Source of the DNA: Mycobacterium sp. DL440
GTDB taxonomy: Bacteria; Actinomycetota; Actinomycetes; Mycobacteriales; Mycobacteriaceae
DNA length: 64,000 nt
Assembly (NCBI RefSeq): GCF_011745145.1
Contig: NZ_CP050191.1
Location: 771,991-835,990, forward strand
Direction: 5' to 3'
Shown here: positions 44,748 through 52,192 of the stretch, piece after piece
Layout: every line of letters begins with the position of its first letter
Numbering within the stretch: position 1 is the first letter of the stretch
The notes under the pieces: generated by a model
What the model was told of the DNA's origin: nothing
Seen by the model: only the letters and a program-made list of their open reading frames with translations
The model's database searches: none
Translations under genes and position numbers: made by a program

Positions 44748-44875
44748 GTGTTCTCCCGGGTTTGGTGGTGGCCGAAGGATGTGCCCGTTCGTGCGTACTT
44801 CGTCGCCGTTCTCGCAAGAACGGTCGAGGCCGCGAGGGGCCCGGTTCCGTCGAGTCGGTTGGCGACGACCGTCCT

Positions 44876-44898
44876 GAACGAGAATCGCAATCTCGTTC
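44876..44898. promoter_or_regulatory. GAACGAGA-N7-TCTCGTTC palindrome
   Basis: A perfect 8-bp-arm inverted repeat with 7-bp spacer in the 441-bp gap between the CoA-transferase and the TetR gene. Size and place fit a TetR operator that could control both directions. The rest of the gap shows no gene. Confidence 0.55.
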
Positions 44899-45188
44899 TG
44901 ATTCGTCAAGCTACCATGAACCTGACGACTGCGTTCGACCTCTGTGCGGTCTGACGCAGTTGCGGCACGAGGCAGGGGAGCATGAAGGTGGGGGTGGTCA
45001 CCGGTGGTGGAAATCGAGCCCGCCGGCTCCGCGCTCGTCGTCGGCGGCGCTGAAGGGGCTTGCCCCGCATCTAGAATCCAATTACAGTTTCGGTGTGCGG
45101 GGTGGAAACCGATGACAAGGACCTCGGTGATCAGCGACTGGGCCGGTGGTTACCCCGATCGACCCGTACCGCCCGGTAGCCTCAGCGT

Positions 45189-45815
45189 ATGACGCGTGAT
45201 CCGAGCCGCCAAGAAGACGTCGAAGAGCGCGTCGACTACGACCCGGCTGGACTATCGGCACACCGTCGGCGGCGGCGTCAGCGCATAGTTCACGCCGCTA
45301 TCGAGCTGATCGAAGAACGCGAATACGGCACGGTGCAGATGCGTGATGTCGCGCAACGATCCGACGTGGCGCTCGGCACCGTCTACCGTTATTTCTCCTC
45401 TAAGGAGCACCTTTACGCGGCTGCTCTAGCCGAGTGGGGCGCCGGGGTGATTCCGCACCTCGGACCGGGAGGCGTGCAGGCTGACACGGATGCGGAGCGG
45501 CTTCGGAGCGTCCTGCGACGGGTCATCGAATCGCATCAAAAGTGGCCGCAGATGATGCGTGCCGAGATGATCCTTGAGAGGTCCGACGACCCGAACTCCA
45601 AAGTGCTGCTTCAACAATTCTCGCAGCGCTACGACAGTGTGATTCTCGCGAGTGTGCGGGACATGTCCCCAACGCAGGCCGAAGCTGTTGCGTATGTGGT
45701 GCAGTCCGTCATGTACCGCGCACTTCGCTCGTGGGCCGTGGGTCGATGCACCATCGCGGACGTCGAGCGGCACGCAGATCGGACAATCGACCTGATCTTC
45801 TCACCGCTCAGCTGA
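45189..45815 (+). CDS. TetR-family regulator (KstR-like HTH)
   Basis: A 208-residue TetR regulator. The basic run HRRRRRQRIV leads into the HTH: YGTVQMRDVAQRSDVALGTV then YRYFSSKEHLYAAAL, a pattern like the KstR branch of mycobacterial lipid and steroid regulators. ATG 45189 follows a gene-free region. It is divergent from the CoA-transferase and upstream of two amidohydrolases. It could bind the nearby palindrome at 44876 or the more widespread GGWAA motif. Confidence 0.88.
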   Translation: MTRDPSRQEDVEERVDYDPAGLSAHRRRRRQRIVHAAIELIEEREYGTVQMRDVAQRSDVALGTVYRYFSSKEHLYAAALAEWGAGVIPHLGPGGVQADTDAERLRSVLRRVIESHQKWPQMMRAEMILERSDDPNSKVLLQQFSQRYDSVILASVRDMSPTQAEAVAYVVQSVMYRALRSWAVGRCTIADVERHADRTIDLIFSPLS

Positions 45816-45874
45816 GGCCCATCTTTCGTTCCTTTCGTCTTCGGTTCGCGACCGGCGTGTAGCGGCCATGCGCA

Positions 45875-45896
45875 TAAGATGGTAACGTCGTTTTCC
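45875..45896. promoter_or_regulatory. -10-like hexamer abutting an operator-like site
   Basis: TAAGAT (45875-45880) is followed without gap by GGTAACGTCGTTTTCC (45881-45896), whose reverse complement GGAAAACGACGTTACC fits GGAAAA-N4-GTTACC. The site ends at the ATG of the amidohydrolase. Confidence 0.6.
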
Positions 45897-47090
45897 ATGA
45901 CGGCTGTGATACCTCCCATAATTTCCGTGGACGACCACGTCATTGAGCCGCCGGACCTCTGGAAACGATGGTTACCCACGAAGTTTTCCGAACGGGGCCC
46001 CAAGGTTATCCGCGCTCCGTACGCCATCGATGACGCTACTAATGTGACGATTGCCGTGACCGGCCCCGAGACCGACTTCTGGGCGTACGAGGACCTCCGT
46101 GCAGTCATCAAGAACGGTTCGGCCGCAGTAGGTCTCGAGGCGAGCGAGATCGACTACCAGCCGGTGTCCTTTGCAGAGATGCGTCCCGGCTTCTACGACC
46201 TGAAGCCGCGACTGGAAGACATGGACGCCAACCACATCGAGCGTTCGCTGTGCTTCCCGACCTTTCCCCGGTTTTGTGGGCAGACGTTCCTAGAAGCCAG
46301 CGACAAAGAACTGGCAATGGCATGTGTGCTCGCCTACAACGATTGGATGGTCGATGAATGGTGCGGCGACAGCGGCGGCCGGCTGATCCCGTTGTGCCTG
46401 ATCCCACTTTGGGATCCCGTCGCGGCTGGGGCGGAGGTACGTCGCAACGCGGCGAGGGGAGTGCGGGCCGTTGCGTTCACAGAGTTGCCTGCCTACCTCG
46501 GTCTGCCCACCCTGCACGACGCTGATCAGCACTGGGACCCCTTCTTCGCGGCGTGCGAAGAGACCGGAACCACGATTTGCATTCACATCGGGTCGGCTTC
46601 TCGGTTCAGCAAGAGCTCGAATGACGCGCCCCGGATCGCTCGACAGGCAGCGCTGTTCATCAACTCGCAGCTCTCGATGATCGACTGGCTGACGTCCGGC
46701 GTGCTGGCCCGGTATCCGAACATCAAGGTTGCGTTCTCGGAAAGCCAGATCGGCTGGATGCCCTTCGTGCTCGAGCGTCTCGACAACCTGTGGTCGAAGA
46801 ATCGTGCCGGAGCCGACATCAACCCCCTGATTGTCCGTCCACCGAGCACATATATGGCCGGTCGGATCTTCGGATGCTTCTTCGAAGACGACTTCGGGCT
46901 TGCGTCGCGAGACGTGATCGGTATCGACCAGATCACCTTTGAGAGCGATTACCCGCACCAAGATTCGCTTTGGCCGAACACGCTGGGCTACGCCGAAAAA
47001 TCCATGGCCACATTGACTCCCGAAGAGATCGAGAAGGTCGTGCGGGGCAACGCGATCAAACTATTCCAGCTACCCGCTGAACTACCCTGA
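45897..47090 (+). CDS. Amidohydrolase-2 family protein
   Basis: A 397-residue amidohydrolase. The metal motif is ISVDDHVIEPPDLW, then ACVLAYNDWMVDEWCGD, His in TICIHIGSAS and the last Asp in TFESDYPHQDSLWP. Two ATG codons are possible: 45897 directly after the operator-like site, or 45879, which would put that site inside the gene. Neither has a ribosome site, so the transcript may be leaderless or nearly so. It is followed by another member of the family after 17 bases. Confidence 0.88.
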   Translation: MTAVIPPIISVDDHVIEPPDLWKRWLPTKFSERGPKVIRAPYAIDDATNVTIAVTGPETDFWAYEDLRAVIKNGSAAVGLEASEIDYQPVSFAEMRPGFYDLKPRLEDMDANHIERSLCFPTFPRFCGQTFLEASDKELAMACVLAYNDWMVDEWCGDSGGRLIPLCLIPLWDPVAAGAEVRRNAARGVRAVAFTELPAYLGLPTLHDADQHWDPFFAACEETGTTICIHIGSASRFSKSSNDAPRIARQAALFINSQLSMIDWLTSGVLARYPNIKVAFSESQIGWMPFVLERLDNLWSKNRAGADINPLIVRPPSTYMAGRIFGCFFEDDFGLASRDVIGIDQITFESDYPHQDSLWPNTLGYAEKSMATLTPEEIEKVVRGNAIKLFQLPAELP

Positions 47091-47107
47091 GCTAGAGAGG
47101 ATTACCC

Positions 47108-48286
47108 GTGGCTACCACCATCTTCGATGAGGTCAAGGTCATCGACGCCGATACTCACGTCATCGAACCACCGGATCTATGGACATCGCGCATCTCGGTG
47201 AAGAAGTGGGGCGATCTCGTTCCTCATGTACGCACCGACGACGCCACCGGTGAAGAGTTCTGGCACTTCGGCGAGACGCGGATCTATGGTGCGGCCACGC
47301 CCGCGATGGCGTTCTGGCACGAATATCCGCCACTGCACCCGCTCAAGATTGCCGACGCCCACCCGTCGACTTGGGATGTGCCCCAGCGGGTGTCGAAGAT
47401 GGACGAGTTCGGGATTCACGCCCAGGTGCTGTATCCGAACGTTGCGGGATTCGGGACGGGACGGTTCATGCAGATCAAGCATGAAGAGTTGATGTTGGCC
47501 TGTGTCGAGGCCTACAACGACTATCTCGTCGACTACGCGAACGAGGCTCCTGGCCGCTTCATACCGATTGCGGCGGTGCCGTTCTGGGATATCGACTTGG
47601 CTGTCAAGGAGATCGAACGCGCAGTCGGTAACGGTCACAAGGGAGTGATGCTGTCGGGTGAGCCGGAGGGATGGGGCCAAAAGCCGCTGACTTCCCCATT
47701 CTGGGACCCGATCTGGGCTGTGTGCCAGGACCTCGATGTGCCGGTGAACTTCCACATCGCCGCCGGCGATGTGTCCAATGTGCGCGGTTCGGCACCCGAG
47801 CATGGTGAACGGGCGCACTTCGCGTCATTCGGGGTCTCCTTTTTCCTCGGTAACGCCTCGACGATTTCCAAGCTGACCTTCGGCGGCGTGTGCCATCGAT
47901 TCCCGCGGCTCAATTTCGTGTCGGTGGAGAGCGGCATCGGCTGGTTGCCGTTCGCCCTGTCGGCGATGGACTGGCAGTGGCAGAACTGTGCGGTCACGAT
48001 GGAGCACCCGGAGTACGACCTGCTGCCGAGCGAGTATTTCAAGCGCCAGATCTACGGCTGCTTCTGGTTCGAGAGGGAAACAGCGGTGCAGGCCATCGAG
48101 CTGCTCGGTCCCGACAACATCCTCTACGAGACCGACTTTCCGCATCCGACATCAATGGCACCGGGGCCGGCTTCGATCGCCGAGGCGCCTCGCGACTACG
48201 TGGCCGGCGCACTGGCCGGTGTCCCCGACCGTTCTCTGCGAAAGATCCTGCACGACAACGCTGCACGCATCTATCACGTGGATTGA
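47108..48286 (+). CDS. Amidohydrolase-2 family protein
   Basis: A 392-residue amidohydrolase starting at GTG 47108 after GAGAGG. The metal motif is IDADTHVIEPPDLW, with YNDYLVDYANEAPGRFIP, His in VNFHIAAGD and Asp in LYETDFPHPTSM. It forms a tandem with the preceding amidohydrolase but is not closely identical. The pair could form a heteromer or act in sequence. The family covers both hydrolases and decarboxylases, so the reaction is not fixed. Confidence 0.9.
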   Translation: MATTIFDEVKVIDADTHVIEPPDLWTSRISVKKWGDLVPHVRTDDATGEEFWHFGETRIYGAATPAMAFWHEYPPLHPLKIADAHPSTWDVPQRVSKMDEFGIHAQVLYPNVAGFGTGRFMQIKHEELMLACVEAYNDYLVDYANEAPGRFIPIAAVPFWDIDLAVKEIERAVGNGHKGVMLSGEPEGWGQKPLTSPFWDPIWAVCQDLDVPVNFHIAAGDVSNVRGSAPEHGERAHFASFGVSFFLGNASTISKLTFGGVCHRFPRLNFVSVESGIGWLPFALSAMDWQWQNCAVTMEHPEYDLLPSEYFKRQIYGCFWFERETAVQAIELLGPDNILYETDFPHPTSMAPGPASIAEAPRDYVAGALAGVPDRSLRKILHDNAARIYHVD

Positions 48287-48342
48287 GAACGCAGCCAGCC
48301 GAGATTCCGGAGGGTCCGAGGGGTGCCTCTATGGTCGAGGGT

Positions 48343-48376
48343 CGTACCGAGGAGGAGAAATGTCTGCCTCGGTACG
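48343..48376 (+). repeat. 10-bp stem enclosing ribosome site and start of a tiny ORF
   Basis: CGTACCGAGG (48343-48352) and CCTCGGTACG (48367-48376) are exact complements. The loop between them includes AGGAG and the ATG of a 15-codon ORF, so folding would mask that start. Confidence 0.65.
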
Positions 48377-48407
48377 GCCCTCGCCGTGGGCTGAGCACCG
48401 TGACTGA
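48360..48407 (+). CDS. Possible 15-residue leader peptide
   Basis: ATG 48360 follows GAGGAGGAGAA, one of the best ribosome sites in the window, and encodes MSASVRPSPWAEHRD before TGA. It is 35 bases before the ferredoxin gene. It may be a leader peptide that controls ferredoxin translation, or the start of a gene lost here. No family is recognisable. Confidence 0.35.
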   Translation: MSASVRPSPWAEHRD

Positions 48408-48442
48408 CGACTTCGGCCCAACATCCAGTAGGGGTTATTGCG

Positions 48443-48634
48443 ATGAAGATCGTCGTCGATTACAGCGTGTGTGAGAGTAACGGCGTCTGCATGGGGTTGA
48501 TGCCGGAGGTTTTCGAACTGGACGACGTTGACAATCTGAATCTTCTCCAGGACGACGTCACGCCCGAGAACGAAGCGGAAGTGCACGAGGCGGTTCGCCA
48601 GTGTCCGCGCCAGGCGATCGCCATCGTCGAGTAG
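48443..48634 (+). CDS. 3Fe-4S ferredoxin (P450 redox partner type)
   Basis: A 63-residue ferredoxin with Cys at 10, 16 and 54 in the pattern C-ESNGV-C and QCPRQAI. The missing fourth Cys (Asn in the middle of the first motif) indicates a 3Fe-4S cluster, as in mycobacterial ferredoxins that feed P450s. AGGGG precedes ATG 48443. It lies far from either intact P450 gene but close to the P450 fragment at 50720, which suggests that a nearby P450 was lost. Confidence 0.92.
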   Translation: MKIVVDYSVCESNGVCMGLMPEVFELDDVDNLNLLQDDVTPENEAEVHEAVRQCPRQAIAIVE

Positions 48635-48639
48635 TTCGC

Positions 48640-49130
48640 GGCTGCGCGGACGACCGGGTGCGGCCGATGGGCATAGTGCGAGTCGGCCAGCTTGATGTCT
48701 GTGGGCCGGTGCCAATCGCGCTGTTGGTAGCGCACGGACCCTGCGATGACCACCTGTAGTTCGTCCATGGGGCGCCGCAGGATTGGGGAGCATCTCCACG
48801 ACATCGCGCGGCGTTTGAATTGCCTATTCAGCCGTTCGATCGGGCTATTGGACCAACTGAGACCTGATCCCATTGCGGTCCAACAGCATTGGGGTTCACC
48901 TGAAGCCGTCTCGACTGCCGCCATCATCGGCGGCAGTTCCGCATGAAATGCACGACACCGCTGGTCTCAAGGACCTCCCGGGTGCCCAAATGATTGCGAA
49001 CCAAGTGGCACCAAGCAGGTGTGGTAGGCCACCCGCGGAGAACGACGTCTTCCGCTGCTGGGGGCCACCCGGCTGTCGATGTCTACGGCGAGGCCGGGTG
49101 ACACGACAAAAGTCATAACCGCGGCGGCTC
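48640..49130 (-). mobile_element. Degenerate IS256-family (mutator) transposase remnant
   Basis: On the minus strand, short pieces of an IS256-type transposase survive: VVHFMRN (48937-48957), NSPIERLNRQFKRR (around 48815-48860), and DVVEMLPNPAA directly after it but in another frame. The stretch between the first two is far shorter than in intact elements, so there is an internal deletion as well as a frameshift. A CTGCCGCC-N6-GGCGGCAG repeat (48915-48936) lies in the middle. No intact ends were found. Confidence 0.55.
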
Positions 49131-49289
49131 TCCGTGGTGCCTCACGTCAAGGTGCCCGCGAAATCACGGTGGGTGTTAGACGGTTTTGGCGTGCACACCC
49201 TTGCGGACATCGGGCAGTTCCGCCGGGAGCGAGGCCAGGTAGATCTGTTGGGTTTTGTCTTTGGCCAGGATGAGCAGCCGGTTCTGCAG

Positions 49290-49397
49290 GTCGTGTTGAC
49301 GACGACTGAAAACTGACCCCCTATCGACGGGTGAATTTTGACCCCCGTCATTGATAGGAGGGTGATTTCAGTGGAGCAGTGGGTGTGGCCGCCCTGA
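49290..49397 (+). mobile_element. IS21-family terminal fragment with start of istA
   Basis: The stretch contains ACTGAAAACTGACCCCC followed by GTGAATTTTGACCCCC, the repeat pair I associate with ends of actinobacterial IS21 elements. It is followed by GGAGGG and GTGGAGCAGTGG (49371 on), resembling the first codons of istA (MEQW), then a stop after a few codons. The rest of the element is absent. Confidence 0.5.
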
Positions 49398-49465
49398 GTG
49401 GCCAATGTCGCCATAGAAGTAGAGCCCGGCGGCCGAAACGGCGCGCCGGGCTCTTTCGTCGGGTA

Positions 49466-50305
49466 TCAAACTCCAATGTCGGAATGGGTCTTTCTGCCAG
49501 ACGTCGGTGATCGCGCAGGCTCGGGCGCTGTTGGTGTTGTCCCATCGAACTTTGCGCCCAATGCGCGGTACGAGGAGTCGATCTGCTTGATGAGGAGCGG
49601 GATCGAGATAAATGGTACGAACACCCAGCAGATGTTCCAGAGGATGAACCTGAAGATGATGCCTTCCCACAATCCGAGACCGATGTCCGCGAAACCGCTA
49701 CGAAACTCCGTCACGTAGTAGATCGTCACAACAGCGGAGGAAATGGCACATCCCACGAGGCCGAGAAACAGGGGCCGGATTCGCTTTTCGGCGTCATACC
49801 CAGCCTTATTGCGCACCAGCCCAATCCAGGAGATGGCGAAGATGATGCCTGCGATCACGGCCACCAATTCCATAGCCCATACGCTGCTATTGCCGGTTAG
49901 GTAACGCGTGTCGGCCACCCCGTAGGCCCACCACACCCAGACCGAATGGTCGTCGGGGCCTGCGCCTTTCATGACGCCGAACAGGTCCAGGATCAACCAC
50001 GGCAGTTCCCACCAGATCTCGGTTAGGGCCGTCACAGGGAACCAGACGAGGATGAATTCGTAAATCTTCTGTTGCATCGTTCGGTTCTCGCCCGGAGCAT
50101 CCCACCAGACCACGAACAGCGGGATCGGCAACAGCACGCAGTTGATGACGGCCCAGATGAAGTCAGCTGGTTGGGGAGGTATTACCTTAAATGCGACCAG
50201 CAGGACGGGAATCAAGGTGGTTACGGCGGAAATCACAGCGACTGCGATGTAAATGCGTTTTCGGTGTGAAGCAACCGGTCGCGCGAAGTCGGATTGCTGG
50301 GTCAT
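49466..50305 (-). CDS. Integral membrane protein, six predicted helices
   Basis: A 279-residue membrane protein from ATG 50305 (MTQQSDFARP). Hydrophobic segments: IYIAVAVISAVTTLIPVLL, FIWAVINCVLLPIPLFVVWW, a third around LVWFPVTALTEIWWELPWLI, a fourth WAMELVAVIAGIIFAISWIG, a fifth LFLGLVGCAISSAVVTIYYV and a sixth IIFRFILWNICWVFVPFISI. The conserved-looking TEIWWELPW resembles features of emopamil-binding (EXPERA-type) sterol isomerase proteins, but I am not sure. It is isolated among mobile-element and pseudogene debris. The C-terminal tail is polar. Confidence 0.75.
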   Translation of the reverse strand: MTQQSDFARPVASHRKRIYIAVAVISAVTTLIPVLLVAFKVIPPQPADFIWAVINCVLLPIPLFVVWWDAPGENRTMQQKIYEFILVWFPVTALTEIWWELPWLILDLFGVMKGAGPDDHSVWVWWAYGVADTRYLTGNSSVWAMELVAVIAGIIFAISWIGLVRNKAGYDAEKRIRPLFLGLVGCAISSAVVTIYYVTEFRSGFADIGLGLWEGIIFRFILWNICWVFVPFISIPLLIKQIDSSYRALGAKFDGTTPTAPEPARSPTSGRKTHSDIGV

Positions 50306-50339
50306 CGTTGGTAAATCCCTTCCGTGGAGTTGCGAAAAT

Positions 50340-50510
50340 CGATGCGGTGCCAAGGTCGCCCCGCCGTCATAGCTCGATTACCGCGCGTGCGCTGCTGATC
50401 GCCGGCGATTATGGCGTTGCGTTGGAGCCAGTTCTCGCGACGACGTGTGCGGGATCGTGCGGGTTGACCCGAGGCCCGTGCCGAAACGATGGAGTCGTCG
50501 CCGGTACGTA
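50340..50510 (-). pseudogene. Fragment of a second beta-propeller gene
   Basis: The minus strand matches the 5' part of the propeller gene at 34907. Around 50340-50480 it gives NPHDPAHVVARTGSNATP versus VDPHDPAHVVAGMGFNATP in the intact gene, and GGCGACGACTCCATCG nearer 50500 matches its first codons. About 110 bases in between are missing and frames are broken. A decayed operator-like site lies just upstream at 50519. Confidence 0.7.
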
Positions 50511-50518
50511 TGATCTCC

Positions 50519-50534
50519 GGTAACCGCATTTTCT
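50519..50534. promoter_or_regulatory. Operator-like site kept upstream of the propeller fragment
   Basis: GGTAACCGCATTTTCT; reverse complement AGAAAATGCGGTTACC has one mismatch to GGAAAA-N4-RTTACC. It has the same order and near-same spacing to the dead gene as the site at 34877 has to the intact gene. Confidence 0.55.
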
Positions 50535-50719
50535 CGAGAGGATATTAACGTTTCTCAAGGGGATGGTAACGTGACCCAGGTCACCGGTCAAGCGGCCGCC
50601 GAACATTGCTATGAACGGCAAGCCGGCTGATTGTCGCGGTTCGTGATGCGGCAAGTGCTACACCCAATTCGGGCCGATGCCAGGCGCATTCGTAGCGCAC
50701 AGCGCCAATAGTTTGGGGC

Positions 50720-51003
50720 GCGACGCGCAACGAGTACGGTCCGATGTCTTCTTCGACTCTGTGTACAACATATGTGCTAGCGCGGTGCGAAAATACCGCG
50801 CCAGCGCACAAGGACTTTGAAACAAAGTCGTCTGCCGTGGGTTTCAACCTCGACATGAGCGAGGCCGCGACGCAGGGGCCAGTACGTTCCAGGTTCATCG
50901 TCACGATGGACTCACCGGATCACCTCAGATGCGCAAGCTGGTCAGCGAGTGGTTACCGAATTTTCGGCGCTGTTTCCGGTCAAGAGAGGCGATTCTCGCG
51001 CTA
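50720..51003 (+). pseudogene. Fragment of a P450 gene related to the one at 38075
   Basis: The plus strand keeps GATGTCTTCTTCGACTC (compare intact GACTTCTTCGACTC), then a readable AHKDFETKSSAVGFNLDM versus AYKDFETYSSASGFNLDM, then FIVTMDSPDH versus FIITMDPPEH, and finally a piece matching EDFSALFP. Small and large deletions break the frame and the heme domain is missing. It is not functional. Confidence 0.75.
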
Positions 51004-51022
51004 GGCGGTGACGACGTTACTC

Positions 51023-52192
51023 CTATCGCCCGTGGCGACCAGGGCATTCCAGAATGGTGACCGCTGACACCGCCGTGGGACCACCGATGTTGTGCGCCAG
51101 GCCAACTCGGGCACCGTCGACTTGATTGGCAGCGCTGCCGCGGAGCTGTTCAAACAGTTCAACGCACTGTGCCACACCCGTTGCGCCTGGCGGGTGGCCT
51201 TTGGCTTTCAAGCCGCCACTCGGGTTGACCGGTAATGCGCCGCCAATGGTTGTGACTTCTGCCTCCAGCAGCTTGTAGGCGCCGAACCGGTCGGCGAATC
51301 CAAGGTCCTCGTAGCTCATCAACTCGATACCGGTGAAGAAGTCGTGCACTTCGGCGACGTCGACATCCGACGGTGACATCCCCGCCATGGAGAATGCTTG
51401 CTTGGCGGCGCGAACTGAAGCAGGGAAAGTCGTCATATCCGGTTTATGCTGGTGCATCACCGATTCCAGGCCGAGTCCGACACCGCGTATCCATACTGGT
51501 CGATCGGTGAAACGGTCCACGACTTCGTCGGCGGCGAGTATCAGCGCGGCGGCTCCGTCGCTTTGTGGCGCGCAGTCGTAGACGCCAAATGGAGTCACGA
51601 CGGTCGGCGCGTCAAGTGCTTGCTCACGCGTGATCTCGAAGCGCAGGCGAGCCTTGGGGTTGCTGACGCCGTGCCGGTGGTTCTTCACAGCGACCATGGC
51701 CAGGTGCTCGCGGGTCGCTGGAGACTCGTGCAGATAGCGCTTCACATGCAAGGCAAAGCCGGCGGGTCCCACCAGCCCGAGGGGATAGTCCCAGGCCATA
51801 TCGCGTGCCGTCGCCTCCCATTCCCACAGCAGATCTTTGGTGGTGGTGTCGCCAGGCTTGTCCGCACCTATCACGAGCGCAACATCGATTGCTCCGGAGG
51901 CGATGCCGAATAGGGCGTTTCGGACTGCGTCGTTGCCAGTGGCGCAGGAGTTCTCCACCCGGGTCACGGGCACGTCGCGCAAGCCGAGGGTGTCGGCGAG
52001 GATCCCCGACGGCAGTCCGTCCGTGGTGCCGATGGTGCCGAACCACGCGGCCTGCACATCGGCCTTGTTCAGTCCCTTGTCGACGCTGGCCGCGCATTCG
52101 GAAAAGGCCATCGGTAGAAGGTTTTTGATACCGAGGGCAAAGTGTTCGGCGAACGGTGTCATGCCGGCGCCAACGATCGCGACGTTTCTCAC
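51023..52192 (-). CDS. Thiolase (SCP-X type)
   Basis: A 389-residue thiolase of the SCP-X group. The nucleophile is in VENSCATGNDAV (~residue 82), the His motif in NPSGGLKAKGHPPGATG (~340) and the end HNIGGPTAVSAVTILE, where the second Cys of many thiolases is not present at the usual place. GTG 52192 overlaps the stop of the HMGS-like gene (GTGA). Because that upstream protein carries a DUF35-like domain, the two probably form a complex. It would cleave a 3-oxoacyl-CoA or catalyse the reverse condensation. Confidence 0.9.
   Translation of the reverse strand: MRNVAIVGAGMTPFAEHFALGIKNLLPMAFSECAASVDKGLNKADVQAAWFGTIGTTDGLPSGILADTLGLRDVPVTRVENSCATGNDAVRNALFGIASGAIDVALVIGADKPGDTTTKDLLWEWEATARDMAWDYPLGLVGPAGFALHVKRYLHESPATREHLAMVAVKNHRHGVSNPKARLRFEITREQALDAPTVVTPFGVYDCAPQSDGAAALILAADEVVDRFTDRPVWIRGVGLGLESVMHQHKPDMTTFPASVRAAKQAFSMAGMSPSDVDVAEVHDFFTGIELMSYEDLGFADRFGAYKLLEAEVTTIGGALPVNPSGGLKAKGHPPGATGVAQCVELFEQLRGSAANQVDGARVGLAHNIGGPTAVSAVTILECPGRHGR

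Noticed and set aside
48360..48407. Leader ORF as the start of a longer gene
   Set aside because: A stop follows after 15 codons and the other frames show no family sequence; kept only as a possible leader.
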